Source of the DNA: CAYLZW01 sp964388085
GTDB lineage: Bacteria > Myxococcota > UBA727 > CAYLZW01
Direction of reading: 5' to 3'
Assembly (NCBI GenBank): GCA_964388085.1
Contig: CAYLZW010000230.1
Span: forward strand, 1 to 9,618
DNA length: 9,618 nt
A program made the position numbers and the translations under genes. Below the pieces are notes generated by a model. The model was not told where the DNA came from, did no database searches, and was given only the letters and a program-made list of their open reading frames with translations. Shown one piece after another: positions 1 through 7,815 of this stretch (position 1 is its first letter; every line of letters begins with the position of its first letter).

Positions 1-665
1 GACCAATGCGTCATGAACTTGATGAAGCGCCCTTTGCCCTTGAAGTCCTTGTGGTGCAGCAGCTCCTTGAGCTGCGCGTGGTCGTCCCCGAAGAAGAGGA
101 CGCGGTTGCCCACCTTGCCCGGCTCGAGCTGGTACTGATTGTTGCTCGTGCGGATGACGAAGCCCTTGTCGACAGCGGCCTTGAGCGGCGCGAGGCGCGG
201 GTCGTCCGGGAGCAGCGACGCCAGGTTCAGCGTGAGCGCGCCCGAGAACAGGTCGCTCGGCTTGTTCAAAAACTTGGTCTCACCCGCCGTGAGCGCACGG
301 GCCTTGTCGAGGCTGACGCCCTTCTGGGGATCGTCCGGGTCGAAGATGACCGTGCCGAGCAGGTCCGCGGGGAGGGCCGCGGCCACGGGGCGAACCGAAG
401 GGGTCGCGCCCGCTCGCACGTCGAGCACGCTCACGCCGCCGGGCAGGGGCGCGCTCGGAGAGGCGGGCCGCGACGGATCCGGGGCGCCCGTGACGGAGGC
501 GGGCGGCGGCGTCCCTCCGCCGAGGTCCACCAGGGTGGGGCTCGCCGGCGCGCTGGTGGCGTCGGCGGGCGCCGCGGGGCTCGGCGTCGTGGCGGTGGAC
601 GTGCTGTCGACGCCGGTCGACGACGTGGGCTGGGGGATCGTGACGCCGGGGATGCGGACGGGCAT
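1..665 (-). CDS. Unrecognised protein, N-terminal 221 residues (gene continues beyond the left edge)
   Basis: Open frame without a stop from the ATG at 665 to the window edge. I do not recognise the family. Residues 1-95 are rich in Pro, Ala, Ser and Thr and look disordered (start MPVRIPGVTIPQPTSSTG). From about residue 98 the composition becomes that of a folded domain, with GTVIFDPDDP (104-113), LTLNLASLLPDDPRLAPL (144-161) and a charged end, VLFFGDDHAQLKELLHH (189-205). There is no signal peptide or membrane segment in the visible part, so a cytoplasmic or non-classically exported protein is likely. The start is supported by GAGGAG seven to eight bases upstream and by the abrupt beginning of coding-like composition. 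It is separated from aat by 164 nt holding hairpins and a possible promoter, so it is probably transcribed on its own. The long plus-strand frames over the same region are Arg-rich antisense shadows. Confidence 0.72.
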   Translation of the reverse strand, partial: MPVRIPGVTIPQPTSSTGVDSTSTATTPSPAAPADATSAPASPTLVDLGGGTPPPASVTGAPDPSRPASPSAPLPGGVSVLDVRAGATPSVRPVAAALPADLLGTVIFDPDDPQKGVSLDKARALTAGETKFLNKPSDLFSGALTLNLASLLPDDPRLAPLKAAVDKGFVIRTSNNQYQLEPGKVGNRVLFFGDDHAQLKELLHHKDFKGKGRFIKFMTHW

Positions 666-672
666 GGGAGCG

Positions 673-678
673 CTCCTC
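673..678 (-). promoter_or_regulatory. Shine-Dalgarno site of the left-edge gene
   Basis: The minus strand reads GAGGAG, seven bases before the ATG at 665. It is a strong ribosome binding site and fixes the start of the unrecognised gene. Confidence 0.6.
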
Positions 679-698
679 GTGGGCGGGTACCAGGGAGC

Positions 699-704
699 AG
701 TATC
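699..704 (-). promoter_or_regulatory. Possible extended -10 element for the left-edge gene
   Basis: The minus strand reads TTTTGGGATACT, which contains an extended -10 form (TGG then GATACT) in an otherwise GC-rich spacer. Transcription would start near 692, giving a leader of about 27 nt with the GAGGAG site inside it. No good -35 hexamer is visible at 16-18 nt; that space is occupied by the CCGCC/GGCGG inverted repeat. This is pattern reading only. Confidence 0.25.
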
Positions 705-706
705 CC

Positions 707-726
707 AAAAGCCGCCGAATTGGCGG
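707..726 (-). terminator. Short hairpin followed by a T run (weak terminator or operator)
   Basis: On the minus strand CCGCC and GGCGG pair as a perfect 5-bp stem around AATTC (712-726) and are followed by CTTTT. This could be a weak intrinsic terminator for the upstream manA-aat unit. It could also be an operator, because it sits just upstream of the possible -10 element at 699-704. The stem is short and the T run is only four bases. Confidence 0.25.
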
Positions 727-795
727 AGCCCGCGATCCGCGTTGAAGGCGCTGGACGATGGGACCGAAGGCGCCGAACGACACCGCGGGGTCTAC

Positions 796-825
796 GGCGC
801 CCTCGAACGGCAGCGTGAGGGCGTC
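796..825 (-). terminator. GC-rich hairpin just after the aat stop codon
   Basis: CGCCCTC (798-804) and GAGGGCG (817-823) form a perfect 7-bp stem with a 12-nt loop. In RNA it can extend by one G-U and one G-C pair to 796/825. It begins five bases after the aat stop codon on the minus strand, where a 3' stabilising or terminating hairpin is expected. It lacks a following T run, so a factor-independent terminator is not proven. It may instead protect the 3' end of the mRNA. Confidence 0.4.
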
Positions 826-829
826 ATCA

Positions 830-1561
830 TCACGGGACGCGCGCGGCCTCGAGCACGTCGAGGGCCTCGGAGGGCGCCAGGTGGAAACGCCAGGGCCCCT
901 CGCGCGTCGGGCCTTCGAGCGCCTTCTCCAGCGTCGTCAGAAACCTCGTGCGCGGCCACTCCTCGGCGCCGAAGCGCGCGAGGTGGTCCGTGTAGGTCTG
1001 ACAGTCGACGAGGTCGAAGCCCCACGAGACGAGGTGCGCGAGCAGCGTCGCGAAGGCCACCTTCGACGCGTCCGGCGCGCGCGCGAACATGGACTCGCCA
1101 TAGAACACGCGGCCGAAGGAGACGCCGTACAGACCGCCCACGAGCTCGTCGCCGTCGAAGGCCTCGATGCTGTGCGCGACGCCGTCCTCGTGCAGCGCCG
1201 CGTACCCCGCGCGCATGGCCGCGGTGATCCAGGTGCCCGCCTGCCCGGGGCGGGGCACCTTCGAGCAGCCGGCCATGACGTCTTCGAACGCGGTGTCGGC
1301 GCGCACGCGATAGGCGTCGCGCTTCATCGCCTTCTTGAGCGAGCGCGGCAGGTGCGCGCGCTGCGGCACGAGGACGAAGCGCGGGTCGGGCGAGAACCAC
1401 AAGAGCGGCAGCCCCCGATGCGGCCAGGGGAAGATGCCCTGTCGGTACGCGACCTTCAGCAGCTCCGGCTCGGGGTGGGCACCGACGGCGACGATGCCGT
1501 CGGGAGACGCCGACTCGGGGGGCGGGAAGGGGTTCAGCAGCGCTGCGGCAGGCTTCTTCAT
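830..1561 (-). CDS. aat: Leucyl/phenylalanyl-tRNA-protein transferase
   Basis: Transfers Leu or Phe from charged tRNA to proteins with an N-terminal Lys or Arg, creating N-degrons for ClpS/ClpAP in the cytoplasm. The 243 residues match the family length (E. coli 234) and carry its motifs in order: YRQGIFPW (39-46), PLLWFSPDPR (52-61), TWI..AM (110-116), AHSIE (129-133), GGLYGV and GESMF (142-159), DCQ (186-188) and RTRFL (204-208). Glu156 and Gln188 fall on the residues implicated in catalysis in the E. coli enzyme, so it should be active. The ATG at 1561 lies 17 nt after the manA stop, with no clear Shine-Dalgarno site, which suggests translation fed from manA. No clpS or clpA is in the window. 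A GC-rich hairpin follows the stop. Confidence 0.95.
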   Translation of the reverse strand: MKKPAAALLNPFPPPESASPDGIVAVGAHPEPELLKVAYRQGIFPWPHRGLPLLWFSPDPRFVLVPQRAHLPRSLKKAMKRDAYRVRADTAFEDVMAGCSKVPRPGQAGTWITAAMRAGYAALHEDGVAHSIEAFDGDELVGGLYGVSFGRVFYGESMFARAPDASKVAFATLLAHLVSWGFDLVDCQTYTDHLARFGAEEWPRTRFLTTLEKALEGPTREGPWRFHLAPSEALDVLEAARVP

Positions 1562-1577
1562 GGTGACGTTCTGGTCG

Positions 1578-2591
1578 TTACCGAAGCTCTACCAGCGGGG
1601 GGCCGCCGAGTCCGGCGAGCACCAGCGCGGCGCCCGCCGTCACCCGGCGCACGTCGACGAGGGGCATGCTCGCCGGGACGACGGCGCTCTGCAGCTCCGA
1701 CAGGCGCACCTCCTCCTGCGCGCCGTGCCTGAGCGCGACCTCGCCGCGCGTGACGAGCACGACGACGGCGGTGTCGCCGGACAGCGCGAGCCTCCGCGCC
1801 GGCACGTCGCCGAGCGAGAGGCGCTCCATGCGGTAGCCGGGCGCGTCCACGAGCAGCTCATGGCCGGGCGCGAGGGGCACGGGCGTCACCTTCTCGGGCG
1901 GCATGTCCCCGAAGCGCCCGACCGAGAGCGCTTCTTCGACGTGCAGCGGGCGCGGCTGGCCGTCGAGCCCGACGCGCCCGAAGTCCCAGACGCGGAAGGT
2001 CGTGTCCGAGGGCTCTTGCACCTCGACGAGCAGCGTCCCTCTGCCGATGGCGTGGAACAGGCCGGGCGAGACGCGCACGACGTCACCGGGCTGCACGCGC
2101 ACCTCGCGGAGGAGCTTGTCCGCCTCGCCGGCGACGATGCCTTGCCGAAAGCGCTCGCGCGTCACGCCGGGGCGGCAACCGTGCAGCAAGCGGGCGTCGT
2201 CCTCGCGCTCGAGGATGAGCCAGGCCTCGTCCTTGGAGCGCGCGCCTTCGAAGCGCTGCACGTCGCCGGGGCCGGGATGTACCTGCACGCTCAGGTCGTC
2301 GGCCGCGTCGATGATCTTCACGAGCAGCGGGAAGGCGTCGCCCCGCGCGCGCCGGCCGTAGAGCGCGCGACCGTGCGCTCTCGTGACGTCGTGCAGCGTG
2401 CGCCCTTCGTAGGGACCGCTGGCGATCGTCGACGTGCCCTCGTCGAGATCGGCCACCTCCCAGCTCTCGCCGATGGCCTTGTCCGGCGGCGCGCCCTTGC
2501 TGGCGTAGCGCGAGAGGCGACGGCCGCCCCAGATCTTCTCCGCGAGCAGCGGACGCATGGGCAGAATGGGCAGGGCCACGCCGTTCGGCAT
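1578..2591 (-). CDS. manA: Mannose-6-phosphate isomerase, class I (zinc cupin)
   Basis: Interconverts fructose-6-phosphate and mannose-6-phosphate. It supplies mannose for GDP-sugars, polysaccharides and glycans, or lets mannose enter glycolysis. Its 337 residues are close to the short Bacillus-type class I enzymes. The beginning matches the family (KIWGGRRL, 19-26). SVQVHP (101-106) gives zinc ligands Gln103 and His105, DEAW gives Glu122, and PGLFHAIGRG (176-185) gives His180. EVQEPSDTTFRVWDFGR (190-206) is the family's most conserved stretch. The C-terminal part (about 225-337) is a more divergent second cupin-like section. The start at 2591 lies 15 nt after the stop of the two-segment membrane protein; the Shine-Dalgarno site is weak, and Met12 is an alternative start. 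No other sugar-nucleotide genes are nearby, so the pathway it feeds cannot be told from context. Confidence 0.93.
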   Translation of the reverse strand: MPNGVALPILPMRPLLAEKIWGGRRLSRYASKGAPPDKAIGESWEVADLDEGTSTIASGPYEGRTLHDVTRAHGRALYGRRARGDAFPLLVKIIDAADDLSVQVHPGPGDVQRFEGARSKDEAWLILEREDDARLLHGCRPGVTRERFRQGIVAGEADKLLREVRVQPGDVVRVSPGLFHAIGRGTLLVEVQEPSDTTFRVWDFGRVGLDGQPRPLHVEEALSVGRFGDMPPEKVTPVPLAPGHELLVDAPGYRMERLSLGDVPARRLALSGDTAVVVLVTRGEVALRHGAQEEVRLSELQSAVVPASMPLVDVRRVTAGAALVLAGLGGPPLVELR

Positions 2592-2606
2592 GGGGGGACT
2601 GTAACG

Positions 2607-3529
2607 CTAGTCGCCCACGTTCGCCGCCACGGGGGAGCCGGAAGGAGCGCCTGTCCCGTTGGTCGAGCCCGCGCTGTCACCCTGCGCCAGCGCGGCCTTC
2701 GCCAGCCGGTTCGCTTCTTCGAGCGCAGCCAGTGCGCTCGGGTAGCTCGCCTGCGCCTCGGGCAGGTGGCCATCGGCCGCGGCCGACACGACGCGGTTCA
2801 ACATGCGCTCCCCGTAGGCGAGCACGACGAGGATCTCCGAGCCGACCTTCATGCCGAGGCGGTCGATGACCTTCTGCCGCACCACCGCGAACGGGAGCAC
2901 GTAGTCGTCGAGCAGCTCCGTGGCGCGCCTCGGGATCTCCCGCTCGTCGAGCTGTCCGAGCTGTTCGCCGAGGGCGCGGGCGGGCGGCAACAGCCGGGCG
3001 AGCAGCGCGAAGGGGTTCTCCTCGTCGGACACGTTCTCGAGCCCCGCCTTGGCCGCGCTCCGGACGCCATGGCGCCAGAGCGCTACGCCGGCGGCGGTGA
3101 CGAACGCGAACAGCGCCCACATCGTCGTCGTCCAGGGCCACTTCGGATCGAGCGCCAGCTCGGCGCTCGCGATGGGACCGGCCGCTCCCTCGGCGTAGAG
3201 CATCGCCTTGCTCGACTCGCTGCGCAGCGTGGCCTTCAGCGCCAGCACGCCCACGGCCGGGTCGATCTCCTCGCGCTTGATGACCTCGACACCGCCGAGC
3301 TCGAGCACCTGCGAGAGGCGCTCGTGCCACTCCGCGGCCTGCTTCTCGTCGTCGGCGCTCACGTCTTCCACGACGACGGGAAGCTTCGCGTCCTTGGCCT
3401 TGCTGACGAGGGGGGCGAGCGCCGCTCGGGCGGACTCCCACTTCGGCACCGGCGCCGCGAGCGCGATGGCGAGGACGACGCCGAGCGCGAACAGCGCGCG
3501 GCCGAGGTGGGTGACCATCGGAGTGGACG

Positions 3530-3533
<4 letters not shown>
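2607..3533 (-). CDS. Unrecognised two-segment membrane protein coupled to the OPT transporter
   Basis: I do not recognise a named family. A hydrophobic segment at residues 9-28 (uncleaved anchor or signal) is followed by a soluble part at 30-135, with repeated short strand/helix patterns such as LPVVVEDVS and GGVEVIKREEIDP. A second membrane segment lies at about 136-153 (WALFAFVTAAGVALW). The rest (160-283) is mainly charged helix, ending in a Gly/Ser/Thr/Pro-rich tail (285-308). With the N-terminus inside, 30-135 would be periplasmic and the C-terminal half cytoplasmic. The ATG overlaps the transporter's TGA as ATGA, and a near-perfect GGAGGTG sits four bases upstream, so the two are translationally coupled. 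That suggests an accessory or regulatory partner of the OPT protein, which is inference. Met6 is a less likely start. manA follows after 15 nt. Confidence 0.82.
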
Positions 3534-5365
<1,832 letters not shown>

Positions 5366-5495
5366 CAAGCCTCCGGGCTCTCGTCGAGGGGCGGCGACCC
5401 TGCCACAGCGCTGACGCCGCGCAAGGCAGGGCGGCCTCCCCGGCATCCGTCATCACGCGGGCGCCGCCGGCGCGGTGCTCAAGGCCCACGGCGAG
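5366..5495 (-). other. Spacer between the lipoprotein gene and the OPT gene
   Basis: 130 nt holding no gene. Just after the lipoprotein stop is a small 5-bp hairpin, GCGCC/GGCGC at 5461-5473 with a 3-nt loop and no T run. It is too weak to call a terminator in DNA this GC-rich. I see no convincing -35/-10 pair, though the gap size suggests the OPT unit has its own promoter here. Confidence 0.35.
5370..5374 (-). promoter_or_regulatory. Shine-Dalgarno site deciding the OPT start
   Basis: GGAGG on the minus strand lies four bases before the ATG at 5365. The upstream in-frame ATG at 5446 has no such site, so the shorter protein is preferred. Confidence 0.6.
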
Positions 5496-7019
5496 TCAGG
5501 GCGCGCTCTCCACCGCTCCGTAGTAGACGCGCTCACCTCTCATCACGGCGACCTGCATATCGATCCACGCCGCCGAGCGCTTCGTGCGCGACAGGCGCAC
5601 CTCGTCGAGGCGGCCGCTGAAGAACGCGCTGCCGCCCCCGTTGCTGCTGTCGAGGTCCCCGCTGCCGAGCAGGAGGTCGCCGCCGCTAAAGTCGAGGTCC
5701 GCGGAGGGGTTCGACTGGCCCCCGTGCGTAGACGTCACGAGGGCGCCGTCGAGGTAGAGCTTGTTCTCGGTCAGATCACCGGTGTCGACGACGAAGGCGA
5801 AGTGCACCCACTGGCCCGCTTGCCAGGCGCGCGGGGGAGACGCGGTATAGCCGTACTCTCCGTTCTCGAGCTTCATGACGAGCGAGCCCGCCGGGGCGTT
5901 GCTGCCGAAGCCCGCGCCGACGAGGAAGACACCGAAATTGTGCTCACCGTCGCTGAAGCGGGAGAGCAGCGCCTGCGTGGCCCCGGCTCCGTCGAAAGGG
6001 TCTCGCGGGCGCAGCCATCCCTCGACGGTGAAGTCATTGGCGGCGGCGAGCTGCCCGGTGTTGGTGACCTTGAAGCGCGAGCTCGAGCCATCGAAGCGTG
6101 CGGCGTCCGCGACGATGCCGGCGCCGAGGCTGATGTTGGTGGTGCCGAAGCTCATGGAGTTCCCGGCGCTGTCGTGCACCGCGGGCAGGTGCAGCACGAG
6201 CTCGTGGTTGGCCGCTCCCCAGACGGCCGGCTCATCCTCGGCGCTCGCGGCGCTGCTGTTCCCGAAATAGATCCAGCCGCGATGCACACGCCCGGCTGTG
6301 AGGGTCGGCACGCGCACCCAGAGGGCGGTGTCGCCGGCGGCCCACTTGTCTACCTCGAAGTCGAGGTCGTTTCCGTCGTCATTCACGACGCGCACGTCCG
6401 CAGCGGACGCCGACGCGGCGCTGAAGTCGAAGCCCGGCGCCCGGTGCGGCGCCACGGGCAGCGGGAAGTTGCGCAGGTCATCGTTCAGCGCCGTGGCGTC
6501 GACGATGACCGCCACGCGAAACGCGAAGTCGTCGTTCCACCAGGGGGCGGGCGGCCCCGCGTCCGGCATCGGACCGGCGTCGTCGAGGTCGAGCGGGCCC
6601 GCGTCGAGCGGAGCGCCCGCGTCCACGCCGCCGTCGTCGAGGTTCGGTCCGGCATCGACGACCGGGGGAGGCCCGCTGTCCGGCGCGACGCCGCCGTCGT
6701 CGGGCGCGGACCCCGCGTCTTGCACGGGGCCGGCGTCGTCCGGCGGGGGCGTGCCGCTGTCCACGAGGAGGCCACCGTCCGCCGCGCTCGCGTCGGGGGC
6801 GTCGTCCCCGGCGTCGTCTCTCTCGTGGGCGCCGGCGTCGTCAGCGGGCGCGTCCGCCGGGGTGCAGACGTTGTCCGCGCCGCAACGCCAGCCGCCGACG
6901 CAGTCGCTGTGCTCGCGGCAGGGGAATTTCGCGGCCGCGCTGATGACGGGCGGCACGCAGGTGCAGCCGGTCAGGGCGAGAGCGGCACAGAGCAAGGGCA
7001 GGCGGAGCGACGGCGCCAT
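5496..7019 (-). CDS. Surface lipoprotein with Cys motif, Asp-Ala-Gly linker, DUF2341-like and LamG-like domains
   Basis: An exported lipoprotein of 507 residues. The signal peptide MAPSLRLPLLCAALALTGC ends in lipobox LTGC, with lipidated Cys19. Four Cys at 34, 40, 46 and 52 are spaced C-x5-C-x5-C-x5-C, in the style of short Cys-rich motifs after the lipobox in myxobacterial lipoproteins. Residues 57-158 are a low-complexity linker with nine DAG triplets. Residues 160-255 resemble DUF2341 (DVRVVNDDGNDLDFEV, ALWVRVP, GWIYFGN). Residues 275-480 resemble a LamG/concanavalin A-like jelly roll (FTVEGWLRP at 330-338, WVHFAFVVD, NKLYLDG, GRLDEVRLSRT). The last part (AAWIDMQV...VYYGAV) is the usual tail of DUF2341-LamG proteins. 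A carbohydrate- or surface-binding role is inferred from the fold only. The start at 7019 is the only Met giving a signal peptide. It lies 8 nt after the mtnB stop, with a weak ribosome site. Confidence 0.88.
   Translation of the reverse strand: MAPSLRLPLLCAALALTGCTCVPPVISAAAKFPCREHSDCVGGWRCGADNVCTPADAPADDAGAHERDDAGDDAPDASAADGGLLVDSGTPPPDDAGPVQDAGSAPDDGGVAPDSGPPPVVDAGPNLDDGGVDAGAPLDAGPLDLDDAGPMPDAGPPAPWWNDDFAFRVAVIVDATALNDDLRNFPLPVAPHRAPGFDFSAASASAADVRVVNDDGNDLDFEVDKWAAGDTALWVRVPTLTAGRVHRGWIYFGNSSAASAEDEPAVWGAANHELVLHLPAVHDSAGNSMSFGTTNISLGAGIVADAARFDGSSSRFKVTNTGQLAAANDFTVEGWLRPRDPFDGAGATQALLSRFSDGEHNFGVFLVGAGFGSNAPAGSLVMKLENGEYGYTASPPRAWQAGQWVHFAFVVDTGDLTENKLYLDGALVTSTHGGQSNPSADLDFSGGDLLLGSGDLDSSNGGGSAFFSGRLDEVRLSRTKRSAAWIDMQVAVMRGERVYYGAVESAP
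6546..6851 (-). repeat. Low-complexity coding repeat: Asp-Ala-Gly linker of the lipoprotein
   Basis: Encodes residues 57-158 of the lipoprotein, rich in Asp, Gly, Pro and Ala. It has nine DAG triplets plus related DGG and DSG units, spaced irregularly (roughly every 4-15 residues). On DNA this appears as repeated GACGCCGG/GGCGTCGTC-like words. Such tracts are prone to slippage and length change, and are often acidic, Ca2+-friendly flexible spacers; the latter is inference. Confidence 0.75.
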
Positions 7020-7027
7020 GACGTCGC

Positions 7028-7684
7028 TCAGGGCTCGCCGGCGCCGAGGCCGAGCCGCTTCATCTCGACGGCGATGCCGAACAGGTAGTCGTAGGACTCC
7101 GCGTGACGCTTGGCCTCGCGCCAATCGGCCCCCCACACGTACACGCCGTGGCGGCGCACCAGCACCGCGTGTGCCTTCGGGTAGCGCTCGATGGCGCGCG
7201 CGAGGCTGTCGGCCAGATCCTCCTCGTGCGCCGTGTTCTCGATGACCGGGACCTCGTGCACGTCGTGATAACCGACGCCGCGGATCCCTTTCAGCATCTC
7301 GAGGTGGCTGGCGCGGAATACATCCGCGCTGATCAATGTTGCAAGCAGCGCGTTCGGGGAGTGGCTATGGATGACGGCGCCCGCGTCGCGCGCGCGCATC
7401 GCCTCGAGAAAGAGTGGCTTGCAGGCGGAGCAGCGAAAGCCCTTCGCCGCGGGCGGCTCCTGAACCACCTCACCGCTCGCCAGATCGAGCTCGAAGATGG
7501 CGTCATGATCGAGCGCTTCTTTCTGCACGCCCGACGCGGCCATGAACACGCGGCTGCCGAGGCGCAGCGAGATGCCTCCACCGGTGCCGCTCACCCAGCC
7601 GAGCGCATAGAAGCGACGGCCCAGCTCGCAGATGAGCTCCTTGGCCTCGTCGGACGTCGTCACCGGGTCGTTGTGCAGCAGCAT
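7028..7684 (-). CDS. mtnB: Methylthioribulose-1-phosphate dehydratase (class II aldolase fold)
   Basis: Dehydrates methylthioribulose-1-phosphate to 2,3-diketo-5-methylthiopentyl-1-phosphate in the methionine salvage pathway (cytoplasmic, zinc-dependent). The 218 residues closely resemble the APIP type of MtnB. GWVSGTGGGISLR (29-41) is followed by SGVQKE (51-56). SACKPLF (86-92) has Cys88 at the APIP substrate-site cysteine. HSH (106-108) and His179 in RRHGVYVWG are the zinc ligands. HLEMLKGI has Glu129 at the catalytic position, and VIENT and YDYLFGIAVEMK complete the match. I use the ATG at 7684; an in-frame GTG at 7702 would add six residues. Neither has a Shine-Dalgarno site. No other mtn genes are in the window. 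The stop is 8 nt before the lipoprotein start, so the two are probably cotranscribed. Confidence 0.92.
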   Translation of the reverse strand: MLLHNDPVTTSDEAKELICELGRRFYALGWVSGTGGGISLRLGSRVFMAASGVQKEALDHDAIFELDLASGEVVQEPPAAKGFRCSACKPLFLEAMRARDAGAVIHSHSPNALLATLISADVFRASHLEMLKGIRGVGYHDVHEVPVIENTAHEEDLADSLARAIERYPKAHAVLVRRHGVYVWGADWREAKRHAESYDYLFGIAVEMKRLGLGAGEP

Positions 7685-7690
7685 GGGTTC

Positions 7691-7696
7691 AGCATA
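7691..7696 (-). promoter_or_regulatory. Possible -10 box giving a leaderless mtnB mRNA
   Basis: TATGCT on the minus strand ends six bases before the ATG at 7684, the spacing expected when transcription starts at the A of the start codon. No Shine-Dalgarno site is present and no clear -35 is seen. It would explain the missing ribosome site and favour the ATG over the GTG at 7702. Confidence 0.3.
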
Positions 7697-7735
7697 TCGC
7701 ACGCGTACGGTATGGGGGCTCGGCGACTCGCTGAC

Positions 7736-7771
7736 CGTGACGCGCGAGCGGTGTCGAGCCGATACGTCACG
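7736..7771. promoter_or_regulatory. Spaced inverted repeat in the divergent mtnB/ABC spacer
   Basis: CGTGACG (7736-7742) and CGTCACG (7765-7771) are perfect 7-bp inverted copies, 22 nt apart, in the middle of the spacer between divergent genes. This position suits an operator. Such matches are not rare in GC-rich DNA, so it is only a candidate. Confidence 0.25.
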
Positions 7772-7786
7772 CGCTCTTTGGGAGCG
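7772..7786 (+). promoter_or_regulatory. Small hairpin in the leader of the ABC operon
   Basis: CGCTC and GAGCG form a perfect 5-bp stem with loop TTTGG, ending 29 nt before the ATG of the ABC ATPase gene. It might lie in the 5' leader. No T run follows. Function unknown. Confidence 0.2.
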
Positions 7787-7815
7787 ACGACCACGACCGG
7801 GACAGGGGCAAGAGC

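Noticed and set aside
5385..5425. Possible sigma-54 (TGGCAGGG) or sigma-70 promoter before the OPT gene
   Set aside because: The second sigma-54 element (TTGC) is missing at the right distance, and the best sigma-70 pair (TTGCGC-17-AGGGTC) is too poor to call.
5366..5446. 27-residue N-terminal extension of the OPT protein
   Set aside because: Arg/Pro-rich, no ribosome site at 5446, whereas the ATG at 5365 has GGAGG in front of it.
5475..7088. 537-residue plus-strand open frame opposite the lipoprotein gene
   Set aside because: Antisense to a gene with a clear lipobox and domains; Val/Arg-rich shadow composition with no motif.
7020..7136. 39-residue N-terminal extension of the lipoprotein
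   Set aside because: It overlaps mtnB, is Arg-rich, and would bury the signal peptide that begins at 7019.
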